Positions 1 to 9,169 are shown, counted from the first letter of the stretch. The stretch: 64,000 nt of DNA from an uncultured Planctomycetota bacterium (GCA_903901045.1 CAIUPP010000130.1:26968-90967), one strand, 5' to 3'. The notes: generated by a model not told the origin, from the sequence alone. A program made the numbers and translations.

Positions 1-233
1 GCGAAGACCGGCGCGCTCACCGGCGAGCTTTCCGCCGCAAAGAACGCCGAGAAGTCCGTCCCCAGCGCGCGCAGCACCTTGTGAAGCGTCGCCAGCGTCG
101 GGCTGCTCGTCCCCCGTTCAATCGCCATTAGCGCAGCAGGAGACATTTCCGCAGTCCGCCCCAGCTCGCGCAGGCCGCAGTTCTTCTCAAGCCGCAGCCG
201 CCGGATCTGTTTGCCGAGTTGTGAAGGTTCCAT
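1..233 (-). CDS. XRE-family helix-turn-helix regulator, cut by window edge
   Basis: Reading leftwards from the ATG at 233 gives about 77 residues before the window ends, so the C-terminus is missing. The N-terminal part is a classic XRE/Cro DNA-binding domain: QIRRLRLEKN, then LRELGRTAEMSPAALMAIERG, then a recognition-helix end with TSSPTLATLHKVLRALG. In this family such a domain is often followed by a cupin sensor; that part is not visible. AGGA lies just before the ATG. It is divergent from the secreted protein at 724 across a 490-bp gap holding a mobile element. Its target is unknown, but a short inverted repeat next to its own promoter suggests autoregulation. Confidence 0.85.
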   Translation of the reverse strand, partial: MEPSQLGKQIRRLRLEKNCGLRELGRTAEMSPAALMAIERGTSSPTLATLHKVLRALGTDFSAFFAAESSPVSAPVF

Positions 234-275
234 CGTTCCTCGCGGTTTCCTCAACATGAGTGTGTGCGCTACTCC

Positions 276-320
276 TAACAGCCGTTTGTTATACTATCAC
301 GCCCTTGCCGCCCCTGTCAA
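276..320 (-). promoter_or_regulatory. Promoter and possible operator of the XRE regulator
   Basis: On the minus strand a perfect -35 box TTGACA (315-320) is followed after 18 bp by TAGTAT (291-296). A 5-bp inverted repeat TAACA-N6-TGTTA (276-291) begins at the -10 box, where an XRE repressor would be expected to bind. A run of ten G lies just upstream at 322-331. This is sequence reading only. Confidence 0.4.
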
Positions 321-347
321 CGGGGGGGGGGCGGTTGGCCGATTTTC

Positions 348-613
348 CCCTCAAGCCCAGGGCAAACGCATCTCAAAAGCGTCGCAGAATGTGGAGTGCG
401 CCGCCGCCGGCGGCGCTTTGGCTATGACGGGGCGCACGACTCACGGGGGTGGCCCCTGAGAGCGCCGGACTCCACGCCATCCAAAGCGGCGTCGTTGCCG
501 CCGCACTCCACAAACCATTGCGCTCAGCGCGATCACAATCATGCATCGCGATCCAGACCCTTGACGCCACAGCCAGCGGCGTTCTTGAGATGCGTTTGCC
601 CTGCCCTCAAGCC
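348..613. mobile_element. Non-autonomous MITE-like element, copy 1, with 10-bp target duplication
   Basis: The element proper is 358-603 (246 bp). It begins with CAGGGCAAACGCATCTCAA and ends with its exact 19-bp reverse complement (585-603). It is flanked by the perfect direct repeat CCCTCAAGCC at 348-357 and 604-613. Inside, two arms around 391-423 and 479-512 form a second inverted repeat (TGTGGAGTGCG... and ...CGCACTCCACA) containing GC-rich palindromes. There is no credible coding frame. It makes up most of the 490-bp gap between 234 and 723. Copies 2 and 3 are at 19499 and 38530. Confidence 0.85.
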
Positions 614-723
614 CGGAAGCCCTAACAACGAGCGGGGGAGAATGGTACAATCCTGGGCGCTTTTGGAGTGAGTTGGAATTGCCGGAAGTGCAACGGGGTT
701 TTTGCAGGAAAAGGAGAGGAACT

Positions 724-1764
724 ATGACGCGCGCATGGATGGCCGCACTGTTGCTGGTGAGCGCCGTGGCGATGGCTGCGCCTGCGAAGTGGGGCAATGC
801 CGATTGGTCGTACCGGGCGCAACTCTCCGCGTGCTCGCTGGAGCAGCGCGAAAACCCGATGGTGGAATGGGAAGTGGACTTCGCCGATCTGCTGAGCCGC
901 GCCGGCGCGCAGGGCGCTTTCGACCCCAGTTCTCCGCGCGTGATGCTCCTCCAGGATGGACAGGAAAAGGAGATGCCCTGCCGCTTCTTCGCCGACACCG
1001 ACAACCCCGCCAAGGGAACGCTCTGCTGGTTGCGCATGGGGACCATGCCGGCCAACGCGCTGGACAGCTACAGCATCTACTTTGACGCGGGCGCCGCAAA
1101 GCCGGCCAAGGCCTATCCGGAAATGGCCCGCGCCAAGCCCGTCCAGGCGAAGAACCTGGCGGTCAACGGCTCGCTGACCCTTGCCGACAAGACCGATCCG
1201 ACCAGGGCGGCGGCCTGGGTCTTCAGCCTCTCCCCGGCCGACAAGACGAAGGGGGAGTGGATCAAAGAGGGCACCGCCGATCCATATCTCAAGCTGACCG
1301 ACACAGTCGGCGAGTCCTCCATGGCGGCCGCCGCGCAATCCGGCGTGGCCGTTGAGCCGGTCAAGCGTTACGCCGCAAGCTGCTGGATGAAGGCGGGGAA
1401 GGAAACCAAGGACGGCGCCGTGATCCTGACGAACTGGTTCAGCGGCCCCGAAGGAAAGGCCATCACCGGCCCCGATGGCGACTACGGCAATTACAAGATG
1501 CAGGGCATCCTGGCGACCACCCCGAACACCGAGACCCCCTGGACTTACAAGGCATTCACCGGAATCAACTTCTACGATCCCAAGACCAAGCTCAACGGTC
1601 CCACCCCGGACCAGAAGACCCTGCCGGGCACGATGCAGGTCCGGCTGGAGGTGGGTGCGATCTACGGCACCGTCGTGGGCAGTTTCTCCGACATCGCCTT
1701 CCGCGAAATGCCGGCGGGGACCCCCATCGGCCTGCGCGTGACCGAGGTGCAGAAGAAGCCGTGA
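724..1764 (+). CDS. Secreted protein, possible carbohydrate-binding or beta-sandwich domain
   Basis: The 346-residue product starts at the ATG at 724 after AAGGAGAGG. Its first 20 residues are a Sec signal peptide (MTRAWMAALLLVSAVAMAAP). The first half resembles DUF2341-like beta-sandwich wall modules (WSYRAQLS..., then VDFADLL, then CRFFADTDNPAKGTLCWL), and the second half looks like a carbohydrate-binding beta-sandwich. There is no catalytic motif I can name. A TACAAT -10-like box lies at 646-651. The family call is an inference. Position next to two glycosidases agrees with a role in polysaccharide handling outside the cytoplasm. Confidence 0.6.
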   Translation: MTRAWMAALLLVSAVAMAAPAKWGNADWSYRAQLSACSLEQRENPMVEWEVDFADLLSRAGAQGAFDPSSPRVMLLQDGQEKEMPCRFFADTDNPAKGTLCWLRMGTMPANALDSYSIYFDAGAAKPAKAYPEMARAKPVQAKNLAVNGSLTLADKTDPTRAAAWVFSLSPADKTKGEWIKEGTADPYLKLTDTVGESSMAAAAQSGVAVEPVKRYAASCWMKAGKETKDGAVILTNWFSGPEGKAITGPDGDYGNYKMQGILATTPNTETPWTYKAFTGINFYDPKTKLNGPTPDQKTLPGTMQVRLEVGAIYGTVVGSFSDIAFREMPAGTPIGLRVTEVQKKP

Positions 1765-1892
1765 CTTTCGATTCCGTCATCCGTTCTTGAGATGCCCCCG
1801 CACTCGGACGCGGCCGCTTCCGGGTCGCGTTCGAGTGCGGGCAATTTCCCCGCCGCGGCGTCCTCCCATGGACACTCAACGGGAGTTGAACT

Positions 1893-4322
1893 ATGACCGA
1901 CGCAGAGATCGTCCTGCTCAAGAAAAGAGCGGCGGAACTGTTCACGCAGGCGGACAGACACTGCGTCCGCGACAGCCGCTACAACTATATGGAAATGAAG
2001 CGGTTGCGCGCCAAGCTGGCCCGGGCGGAGCCGCACGAACCCCGGCACTTTCTCCAGATGGCCTTCGCTTATCATCGCCTCGGCCGGGACTGCGAGGCGG
2101 AACTCTACTTCGAAAAGGCCGGCGCGCTCGTGGACGTGAGCCGGGAGAAGCCGGACCGGCTGACGCCGCGCCGCCGCGACATGAAGACCGTGGCCGCGGA
2201 GTGTCTCCTGCAAAAAGCCGGCACCGCCATGGTGCGGTTCAACGAGTCCGAGGGGCGCATCCTCGGGGCGGCCGCGCGGACGGCGGGGGGGCGATGGGCG
2301 CTTCCCGTCCGGTTGGATTGGAAGGCGCTCCGGGGGGCGGGACGGGAGTATGAAACGGAGATGCTCCTGGACTGCGGCAAGCTCGTCATCGACCCGAAAG
2401 GCAAGGTCGTCGACGATCGCGCCGCGGAACTCTACCGCGTGGCGCTGACGAGCTTCACGGGGGCGTTCATCGTGCGCCGGACGCGCGGCGCCTTCACCTG
2501 CATTTTCCCGCACCAGTACGGGCGGATCATGATCGCGCGGCTTCGCCGGCTCGGCGGCGGGGGGAAGGGCGCGGTGCAGGAACAGGGGAACCCGCTTCGC
2601 CGGGAGATCGCGGTATCCGGACGCCGCGTGGTGGTGGAGGATTACGAAAGCGCGTTCACGTTCCACCTGCCGCAAAACGCTTTCTTCGCCCTCCTGGGGC
2701 TGACCACCCCCATGCGGAAAGCGTTCGCATCGCTGAAACAGCCCTCGGTGGTGGTGGCGTTCAATCGCGTCATCGCCGTGCGCCCCTGCGAGGATCCGGA
2801 AAACCCGGATGAGGTGCTCCTCGATCCCGGGATCAACCGGCTCTATCATGCCGCATTCGAACGCATCCGCAGGAAGGTCCTCCACGGGAAACCATTCCCC
2901 CTGGAGGAGCCGTACGAGTTCGATTACGCCGGGAGTGCGCCGCTGCCGCCGGCCCGGCTGCTGACGGCCAAGGAGCTTGCGCGCGAGCGGTTCGAACGCC
3001 CGGCGCTCGACGGCGGATCGGGACCCCTGCAATTCAAGGCGGCGCGGCCGGAGGTGCAGGCGTTCATCGAGAGCGCCTACCGGGCCATCATGGATTCCGT
3101 CTGGCCGACGCCGGTGAAGGGCGCGTTCAACGGAAAACCGTTCGAGGGGCGCGTCGCGGAGGCCGGCGCAACGCATTACGCCAACTACTTCATCCACGAC
3201 GCCTTCCGCAACACGATGGCGATGAGCTACTTTGACAGCGCGCTGGCCCAGGAGCTCATGCTGACCATGCTGCGTTACGGGATGCACCCGAACGGCGCGT
3301 TCCCGAACGGAAAATGCAACAGCTTCCGCTCCGACGACTGCCAGTGGATGCACCAGGTCTGGACGCTTTACGACCTGACGCGCGACAAGGCCTGGCTGGC
3401 GGAAATCTACGAAGCGCTCGAAAAGCTCGACGGCTGGTGGGAGCGGTACGCGTTCGTCAAGGAGGCGGGGCTATACACCGGCCGCTACACCGCCCCGGAC
3501 TACGACTGGCCCGTCCCCGGCGAAGACCGGAACGTCTTCTCCGCCGGGCTGAACAGCACGGTCTATATGTCCAAGATGCTCATGGCGCGCATGGCGGAGG
3601 AACTGGGCAAGGAGGGCGGGCCGAACCGCGCGCAAGCCGAGGCCCTGCGCGCGCGCATCAACGACCTCATGTGGGACGATCGGCTCGGGTTCTACTTCAA
3701 CTACGACGGCCTGACGCGCAAGCTCTTCCGGACCAGCGCGCCGGATGGCTTCCTGAAAAGCTCCCTTGTCTACAACCTGCACAACCTGGCCCCCCTGGCC
3801 TGCGGCGTGCCGGAGGCGGGGCAGGCGAAGCGCATGATGGGCGTGCTGAACGACCCCGCCATCTTCGGCCGCTTCCGCGGAGTGGTGGAGACGGTGAGCG
3901 CGAGCGGGTGCGACGAGCGCCGGTTGCGCGTCTGGCCGTTCCCCAACTGGATCATTCTCCAGGGGCTGCGCCAATACGGCCTGCACCGGGAGGCCGACCG
4001 GCTCTCGACGGAGCTCTACAATATGTGCTTCCGCGCATGGTACGTGCAGGATGATTTCCCGGAGTGCTTCGACGCCACGCACCGCTGCCTGCCGGAGGAG
4101 AACCCGTACGTCGGCGGCGTGGGGACGATCTCCGTGCCGCTGCTCCTGGTGCTGGACCGCATCGGCATCTACCATTCCGCGCTGCCGGACCATCCGGGCT
4201 TTCGCACCCGGCCGGTGACGAAGAGCGGCATCGGGGATCTCTCGTTCCGCTGCCGAATCGCGGGGAAATCGGTCGAAGCGGCGTTCCGGGAAGGCAAAGG
4301 TCTGGCGATAACGGCTCGATAG
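1893..4322 (+). CDS. Six-hairpin (alpha/alpha)6 barrel glycosidase, GH63/GH37-like
   Basis: The 809-residue protein starts at an ATG 7 bp after GGGAG. Roughly the first 100 residues are helical and TPR-like (RHFLQMAFAYHRLG). A beta-rich middle follows, then from about residue 380 an (alpha/alpha)6 barrel with glucosidase-type stretches: NYFIHDAFRN, QWMHQVWTLYDLTRD, LNSTVYMSKMLMARMAEELG and RVWPFPNWIILQGL. This layout is seen in trehalase and mannosyl-oligosaccharide-glucosidase clans. There is no signal peptide, so it probably acts on imported oligosaccharides. The gene is 37 bp upstream of the next glycosidase, likely in one transcript. The exact substrate cannot be read from sequence. Confidence 0.65.
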   Translation: MTDAEIVLLKKRAAELFTQADRHCVRDSRYNYMEMKRLRAKLARAEPHEPRHFLQMAFAYHRLGRDCEAELYFEKAGALVDVSREKPDRLTPRRRDMKTVAAECLLQKAGTAMVRFNESEGRILGAAARTAGGRWALPVRLDWKALRGAGREYETEMLLDCGKLVIDPKGKVVDDRAAELYRVALTSFTGAFIVRRTRGAFTCIFPHQYGRIMIARLRRLGGGGKGAVQEQGNPLRREIAVSGRRVVVEDYESAFTFHLPQNAFFALLGLTTPMRKAFASLKQPSVVVAFNRVIAVRPCEDPENPDEVLLDPGINRLYHAAFERIRRKVLHGKPFPLEEPYEFDYAGSAPLPPARLLTAKELARERFERPALDGGSGPLQFKAARPEVQAFIESAYRAIMDSVWPTPVKGAFNGKPFEGRVAEAGATHYANYFIHDAFRNTMAMSYFDSALAQELMLTMLRYGMHPNGAFPNGKCNSFRSDDCQWMHQVWTLYDLTRDKAWLAEIYEALEKLDGWWERYAFVKEAGLYTGRYTAPDYDWPVPGEDRNVFSAGLNSTVYMSKMLMARMAEELGKEGGPNRAQAEALRARINDLMWDDRLGFYFNYDGLTRKLFRTSAPDGFLKSSLVYNLHNLAPLACGVPEAGQAKRMMGVLNDPAIFGRFRGVVETVSASGCDERRLRVWPFPNWIILQGLRQYGLHREADRLSTELYNMCFRAWYVQDDFPECFDATHRCLPEENPYVGGVGTISVPLLLVLDRIGIYHSALPDHPGFRTRPVTKSGIGDLSFRCRIAGKSVEAAFREGKGLAITAR

Positions 4323-4359
4323 CCCCTGGCGGATGACCCTGAGCACGAAAGAGTGCACG

Positions 4360-6435
4360 ATGAAACGCGGCGCTGATCCACGGCATGAAACTCCTGCAAC
4401 ACCCGCGAGCGCTGTGCGCCCCTGGGGGGAGCAGCAATGGCGCATCCTGGGCAATTGGGAGCCGGAGATGTTCCTTCGCCGGCGCGGCGACGGGGCCTTC
4501 CTCGACGTGGACGCGCTCTGGCAGGAGCTCCATTGCGACGCGGCCATCGCGCGGATGAAACGCATGGGCATCAACCTCTCCCACATCCACTTCCACAAGG
4601 GCTATGGACTCGAGCGCGAGGCGGCCTCCATCGCCGAAGCCAGGGACTGGGCGGCGCGCCTGCACGCGGCGGGGATCCGCGTCGGCGCTTACATCGGCTG
4701 CACCTTCTTCTTCGAAACCTTCCACCACCCCCAGGTCGAGCGCATGCTCATGCAGCACGACGGCGGCGGCTGGGGCGGAGGGCAGTACTTCCGCCGCTTC
4801 TGGTGCTACAACAGCCCGGAGGCGATGGAGTATTTCAAGGAAGTCATCCGCGTCGCCGTGCAGGAAGTCAAAGCCGACGTGCTGCACTTCGACAACGGGT
4901 TCAGCTTCCTCCAGGACCATCTGTGTCATTGCGAGAATTGCCTGGCGGGGTTCCGCCGGTACGTGCGCGAGGAAGTCCCCGAAGCGATCCATGCCGCCGG
5001 CTACGACAGCGCCGAAGAGCTCCTGCCCCCTCCGAATGGAAACCTGCCGTACCTGGCCGGCATCGAATCGATGAACGAGCCGGTGAGCGCCGCCTGGCTG
5101 CGCTATCACGCCGACACGGGGCTCCGGGCCCTGAAGCTCCTGGCGGAACACGGGCGCGCGCTGTCGCCTGAGGTGGCGATCCTCTACAACGGCGCCAACC
5201 TGTGCGGAGTGACCCCCTTCAGCCGGCCCCACCGTGAAATGGATGCGCTGGAGGCGGTGGACATCACCTGCGTGGAGGACAGCATCGAGAACCCCGTCGG
5301 CGTGCTGGCCGATGGCATGCCCGTCTCGCGTTTCAGGGCGTACAAGGCCGGCGCGCGCGCCCGGACGCGCGTCTGCTACTACACCACCCAGCAGGGGCGC
5401 GATGGCGCCCTCATGCTCGCCGAAGCGGCCGCATTCAACTACCGCTCCCTCGGCTTTGTCGAAGCCGCCATGCAGGCCAACCACCGGCTGGAGAAGCCGG
5501 AGGAATTGGCGTTGATGGACTACCTCGTGCGTCACGAGGAGTTGTTTCTCGACCGCGAGCCCTGGCATCACATCGGCGTGGTGCGCCATCACGAGAGCAT
5601 GCTCCTGAACCCCTGGCCCAGCGCGCTGACCCCCTACGTGGTGGAGCAGGCGCTCTTCGAGGCGCACTATCCTTTTGCCCTCGTGAACGCCGCCGCCCTC
5701 TCCGCCGATGCCCTGCAACGGGAGTTCGACCTGCTCATCCTGCCGGACTCCAAATGCCTGAGCGACCGCGATCTCGACGAACTGACCGGCTACGTGCGGC
5801 AGGGGGGCCGCCTGCTGGTGATCGGCAACTCCGGCGCCGCCACACCTCTCAACCAGTACCGCCCCACCTGGGGATTTGCGCCCCTGTTCAACCTGAAGAA
5901 ATGCCCGATGGGCATCGCGAGCCGGTACGAGGAAACCGCCACCTCGGAGGCGAAGGGAAGCGCTGAAGCGCTCGGCATGGCGCAAGGACGCCTCGGAAAA
6001 GGCGAAGCGGCGTACTTCCCGCCGCTGGACTTCCGCCTGCCCGACCGCGCCCGCACGGCGCGCTTCGGCGGCGCTTTCGAGTGGTACTACCATCCCTACT
6101 GGCAGCCGCCCGTAAACGTCGCCGACTTGCTCCAATCCATCGAGGCATTGCTGGGGAGCCGCAAGCGCGTGGAGACGGAGTTGCCGCGGCACGTCGGCGT
6201 CGAGTACTACCGCATTCCCGGGGGATACCGAATCCAGATGATCAACTACCGGCACCCCGCGCCGGCCCCCGCCGCCGCCATGACCCTGCGCCTGCCCGAG
6301 ACGGTCCAGACCGTTGAATGGCAGACGCCCGAAGGGGATAAGACCCTCGCCGTGGCGCGAAAGCCGGAGGGGGCCGTGGCGCTTTCCATCCCCTCCTTCG
6401 ACTTGCTGGCGACCATGACCCTGCGGACGAAATAG
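4360..6435 (+). CDS. Putative TIM-barrel glycoside hydrolase with a C-terminal GATase-like domain
   Basis: The ATG at 4360, preceded by GAAAGAG, gives 691 residues; an ATG at 4333 would add nine but has a poor ribosome site. The N-terminal two-thirds looks like a (beta/alpha)8 hydrolase of the kind annotated as putative glycosyl hydrolases (MGINLSHIHFHKGYG, then HAAGIRVGAYIGCT, then ADVLHFDNGFSF). A cysteine pair CHCENC follows, as in several GH42/GH29-like groups. From about residue 420 the pattern FDLLILPDSKCLSDRDLDELTGYVRQGGRLLVIG matches the beta-galactosidase trimerisation (class I GATase-like) fold. No signal peptide is seen. Substrate unknown; likely partner of the preceding barrel enzyme. 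Confidence 0.6.
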   Translation: MKRGADPRHETPATPASAVRPWGEQQWRILGNWEPEMFLRRRGDGAFLDVDALWQELHCDAAIARMKRMGINLSHIHFHKGYGLEREAASIAEARDWAARLHAAGIRVGAYIGCTFFFETFHHPQVERMLMQHDGGGWGGGQYFRRFWCYNSPEAMEYFKEVIRVAVQEVKADVLHFDNGFSFLQDHLCHCENCLAGFRRYVREEVPEAIHAAGYDSAEELLPPPNGNLPYLAGIESMNEPVSAAWLRYHADTGLRALKLLAEHGRALSPEVAILYNGANLCGVTPFSRPHREMDALEAVDITCVEDSIENPVGVLADGMPVSRFRAYKAGARARTRVCYYTTQQGRDGALMLAEAAAFNYRSLGFVEAAMQANHRLEKPEELALMDYLVRHEELFLDREPWHHIGVVRHHESMLLNPWPSALTPYVVEQALFEAHYPFALVNAAALSADALQREFDLLILPDSKCLSDRDLDELTGYVRQGGRLLVIGNSGAATPLNQYRPTWGFAPLFNLKKCPMGIASRYEETATSEAKGSAEALGMAQGRLGKGEAAYFPPLDFRLPDRARTARFGGAFEWYYHPYWQPPVNVADLLQSIEALLGSRKRVETELPRHVGVEYYRIPGGYRIQMINYRHPAPAPAAAMTLRLPETVQTVEWQTPEGDKTLAVARKPEGAVALSIPSFDLLATMTLRTK

Positions 6436-6487
6436 GGAATCAGGCCGAAGGCGGGCGCGGTCGACCTTCGGAGGACTTCCCGAAGGC

Positions 6488-6521
6488 AGGGCCGTCGCCG
6501 ACGGAGATCGGCGCGGCCCTT
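6488..6521. terminator. Hairpin between convergent genes
   Basis: A 13-14 bp GC-rich stem (AGGGCCGTCGCCGA against TCGGCGCGGCCCTT, one bulged T) lies between the convergent genes ending at 6435 and 6552. No clear U-tract follows on either strand, so terminator function is only plausible. Confidence 0.35.
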
Positions 6522-6551
6522 CCCCCCGGAACAGAACCTCCTGATCCTCCC

Positions 6552-7934
6552 TTACCGTGCGGGCAGCGAGAACTGGGGCAAGTAACGGCGGTTTGCGCGC
6601 AGCAGTTCCAGCCCCATCTTCCGCACAGTGGCGAAGGGGAGCGCAGCGCAGACCGGGTCGGCGGCCAGCGCCTGCAGCGCGGCTTCCAGATCGCCGGAGA
6701 TTCCCGCTTCGACCGTGCGCACTTGTATCTGCGCATACGGAACCAGCATGGGCAGCAGCACCTCGGGCATCGGCCCGACGGTGAACGGCGTGAAGCCGTT
6801 CCCGGAGACGCTGCCGAGAGTCTCGACCGCCGCGCCGCGCGGCAGGTTCTCGATCTGCCCCACGTTGACCATGTTCACCACGTCGCAGAACGACTCGTTG
6901 AGAGAGACCGCCTTGATAATATCCGCCGCGGTCTCGCGCGAAGGCTTCGACGTGAACGGTCCGATATCAGCGGTGCGCCCGCGCTGCCAGAGACGGATGC
7001 GCTTCGCCGCATCGCGATACATCCGCTCGCGCTCCGCGATGGTCGTGCGATGGATATCCAGCCGCTTGAGCTGAGCCTGGCTCGTCATCGTCACGGCGAA
7101 GAACTCGCAGGTGTGCCGGTCGGCCAGGTACGGCAGGTACCCGGTCGACTCGAACAGCTCGGAGGCGAACCACTTGTTGGAGTTCCAGCCCATCGCGTCG
7201 GGGCGCGATTCGCGGATGATCTCATTCAGACGGCGGCCGTGCAGCTTCCGGCGCAGCAGCGGATAGCCCGCCTTGCCTTTCACCTGGAAATCGAGCATCC
7301 AGAAGAAATGGTTGAGTCCTCCCACGCGCACCCGGATATCCTCCTCGCTCTTCACGCCGAAGATCGCCTTGAGGATCTCGTAATTCTCGAACAGCCCGTG
7401 GCAGAGGCCCACCACGCGGTTCGGCCCCAGCGCGTCGGCTAGCACCTTCGTCAGCGCCCCCATCGGGTTGGTGTAATTGAGCGCGTAGGCATTGGGCGCG
7501 TAACGGCGGATGAGCGCCGCGTAATCGAGGAAGACCGGGATATTGCGCAGCGCGCGCGCCCAGCCGCCCGGCCCCGCGGTATCGCCGACGGTATGGTAGA
7601 TGCCGTACTTCTGCGGGATCGCCAGGTCATGCGTCATCGCTTCGAGACGGCCGGTGGAGATGGTGAAGACAACGAAGTCGGCCCCCTCGATGGCGCGGCG
7701 GGGGTCGCTCACGGCGCGGACCACCGCGCGGCTCACTTTCCACTCCCGCAGGCGCGCCTTGAACAGCGCTTCCATCGCCTGCGCGCGCTCGGCGGACAAA
7801 TCGAGCAGCACGAGATCCATGCGCATCTGTTCCATGCCCGGCTTGAAAATGATATCGCGCAGGATCGTCGGGGACCACGGCTGGCTGCCGCCGCCCACCA
7901 GGCAAACCTTGATCGACTTCTTCGCGCTCGCCAT
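6552..7934 (-). CDS. NAD-dependent GH4 alpha-glycosidase (alpha-glucosidase/alpha-galacturonidase type)
   Basis: The family-4 hallmarks are clear: an N-terminal Rossmann fold (KVCLVGGGSQPWSP), the metal and substrate motif NYTNPMG, then GLCHG and GLNHFFW. GH4 enzymes use NAD and a divalent metal in an oxidation-elimination route to cleave alpha or beta glycosides, often phosphorylated ones. The ATG at 7934 gives 460 residues and has AAAGGAGATGGAAGG upstream; an ATG 45 bp further out is in frame but less well placed. A TACAAT-like -10 box is at 7989-7994. It converges on the two other glycosidases, completing a sugar-degradation block. Confidence 0.85.
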   Translation of the reverse strand: MASAKKSIKVCLVGGGSQPWSPTILRDIIFKPGMEQMRMDLVLLDLSAERAQAMEALFKARLREWKVSRAVVRAVSDPRRAIEGADFVVFTISTGRLEAMTHDLAIPQKYGIYHTVGDTAGPGGWARALRNIPVFLDYAALIRRYAPNAYALNYTNPMGALTKVLADALGPNRVVGLCHGLFENYEILKAIFGVKSEEDIRVRVGGLNHFFWMLDFQVKGKAGYPLLRRKLHGRRLNEIIRESRPDAMGWNSNKWFASELFESTGYLPYLADRHTCEFFAVTMTSQAQLKRLDIHRTTIAERERMYRDAAKRIRLWQRGRTADIGPFTSKPSRETAADIIKAVSLNESFCDVVNMVNVGQIENLPRGAAVETLGSVSGNGFTPFTVGPMPEVLLPMLVPYAQIQVRTVEAGISGDLEAALQALAADPVCAALPFATVRKMGLELLRANRRYLPQFSLPAR

Positions 7935-8198
7935 AACCTTCCATCTCCTTTGTTGAATGCTCAGCTTCTCTCGCCCCATGCACGCTGGATTGTATCATTC
8001 TTCCCCGCCGCCGTCTCCTGACCGGCGGTTACGAGGCAGCCGCGGAACTACCGGGGAATCGGCGGGAATTACGTCGGTGGGGGAGGGACGTTCCGCCAGT
8101 TAGGAATTCCCTTATTCATCGAGGCTCTGGTTGTAATGGCCCATGCGAGAGGCAGCGTTGCCGCGCTTCGAGCCCGCCTGGTGATGGTCGCCACGTCC

Positions 8199-8645
8199 TT
8201 ACTTCTCGACCCTCTTCTTCAATTCGTCTATGACGGCTTTCTCCCAGTATCTCATTGAGTACCAGCGAATGAGCGGAGTGGCGACGACGCGCAGCCATAT
8301 CTTATGGATAGAAACGCGATAGGTATAGGTGATCAATGTTCCCTCGGGATGCGTTGAAAGCAATAACTCCTCATGGCCCGAGGTTCCAAACTTCGGACTA
8401 TCGTTGTCCGAAACAAATCCTCTTTGAGGGAGAATCCGAGTTCGCATCTTCACTGAAAACCTTTGACCGAACGACTTGACCGTCGCGTCCATCTCCAAAT
8501 AGTCTTCTTCGCGTTTCTTGATGCGAACAGATTCGGCAACCTTTGGGAAATATACGGGGAACTTCTCAAAATCCGTCATCACCCTGAACACATCGTCGAG
8601 AGATGCCTTGATAACCCATTCCTTTTGAAGCGTAATTTCTTTCAT
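8199..8645 (-). CDS. SRPBCC (START-like) family protein
   Basis: The 148-residue product reads as a polyketide-cyclase/START fold: KEWVIKASLDDVFRVMTDFEKFPVYFPKV at the N-terminus is the typical first strand and helix, and a long C-terminal helix ends in VIDELKKRVEK. These proteins form a hydrophobic cavity for lipids or ring compounds. The ligand is unknown. The start MKEITLQ is chosen by family pattern; an ATG at 8654 has GGAGG at a 12-bp distance and is nearly as good. Codon use is less GC-rich than in neighbouring genes. A strong inverted repeat lies immediately upstream. Confidence 0.7.
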   Translation of the reverse strand: MKEITLQKEWVIKASLDDVFRVMTDFEKFPVYFPKVAESVRIKKREEDYLEMDATVKSFGQRFSVKMRTRILPQRGFVSDNDSPKFGTSGHEELLLSTHPEGTLITYTYRVSIHKIWLRVVATPLIRWYSMRYWEKAVIDELKKRVEK

Positions 8646-8668
8646 GCATCTCATCTCATAGGGGGACC

Positions 8669-8705
8669 TCCGAGTAATTTGCAGCGCCACTGCAAACTAC
8701 TCGGA
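8669..8705. repeat. 16-bp inverted repeat upstream of the SRPBCC gene
   Basis: TCCGAGTAATTTGCAG (8669-8684) and CTGCAAACTACTCGGA (8690-8705) pair at 15 of 16 positions around a 5-bp loop. The flank ACCAGGGGGAGTCAGG continues to 8722. It could be an operator or a REP-type hairpin, and it covers the leader of the gene to its left. Confidence 0.6.
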
Positions 8706-8759
8706 GACCAGGGGGAGTCAGGGCCGGACCGGGGACATCAAAGCCAGGCTGCATCGCCC

Positions 8760-8993
8760 TCACAACGCTTCCAGGCCAGTCCCATGATCCTTGAGAGCGG
8801 TCGTCAACTTCATCCGGCAGGGAGTCATTTCGTTCATCTTCACCACCGCAGCATGAATCCGTTTGGCCGAGAACCCCTTCTGCCGCTTGGGGTCGAGCTT
8901 TGTAAGTATCTTAGACCAGTTGATTTTGACACCTGGTCCTTGTGCACGAATAAAGTTCCACACTTCCTGCTGGATGTTCGTCAGTTGCGCCAT
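8760..8993 (-). CDS. Small conserved-looking hypothetical protein, 77 residues
   Basis: The ATG at 8993 follows AGAGGA at a 9-bp distance. The product is basic and helical (QQEVWNFIRAQ, then WSKILTKLDPKRQKGFSAKRIHAAVVKM) and reads like a real globular protein, possibly a small DNA-binding or regulatory domain. I do not recognise the family. It sits alone between the SRPBCC gene and a hairpin at 9030, on the same strand as the small genes at 9197-9573. Confidence 0.45.
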   Translation of the reverse strand: MAQLTNIQQEVWNFIRAQGPGVKINWSKILTKLDPKRQKGFSAKRIHAAVVKMNEMTPCRMKLTTALKDHGTGLEAL

Positions 8994-9029
8994 TGGCCTG
9001 TCCTCTCACTGTTAAAACCGTATTGTTCC

Positions 9030-9059
9030 CCGCCGGTCCTTCCAAGGGCCGGCGGTTTT
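9030..9059. terminator. GC hairpin with T-run
   Basis: CCGCCGG (9030-9036) pairs with CCGGCGG (9049-9055), followed by TTTT on the plus strand. No plus-strand gene ends here. On the minus strand it would lie in the leader of the gene starting at 8993, so an attenuator-like role is equally possible. Confidence 0.4.
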
Positions 9060-9124
9060 GAAACCTGAGGGTATATGGTCGAACGGCCGTCGTCAAGTGA
9101 TTTTTCGACCGCGTGTTGCTCTTG

Positions 9125-9169
9125 AAAACCGTTCCGCTGCGTTGAGCAAGGCTGCAACAGGGCGGAACG
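9125..9169 (-). terminator. Rho-independent terminator of the small-gene pair
   Basis: On the minus strand CGTTCCGC (9162-9169) pairs with GCGGAACG (9130-9137), with a nested GTTGCAGC/GCTCAAC stem in the loop, followed by GTTTTC. It lies 28 bp past the stop of the 29-residue gene at 9197. Confidence 0.5.

Noticed and set aside
3952..6255. Very long antisense frames opposite the glycosidases and other genes
   Set aside because: These are typical high-GC mirror frames without ribosome sites or domain patterns.
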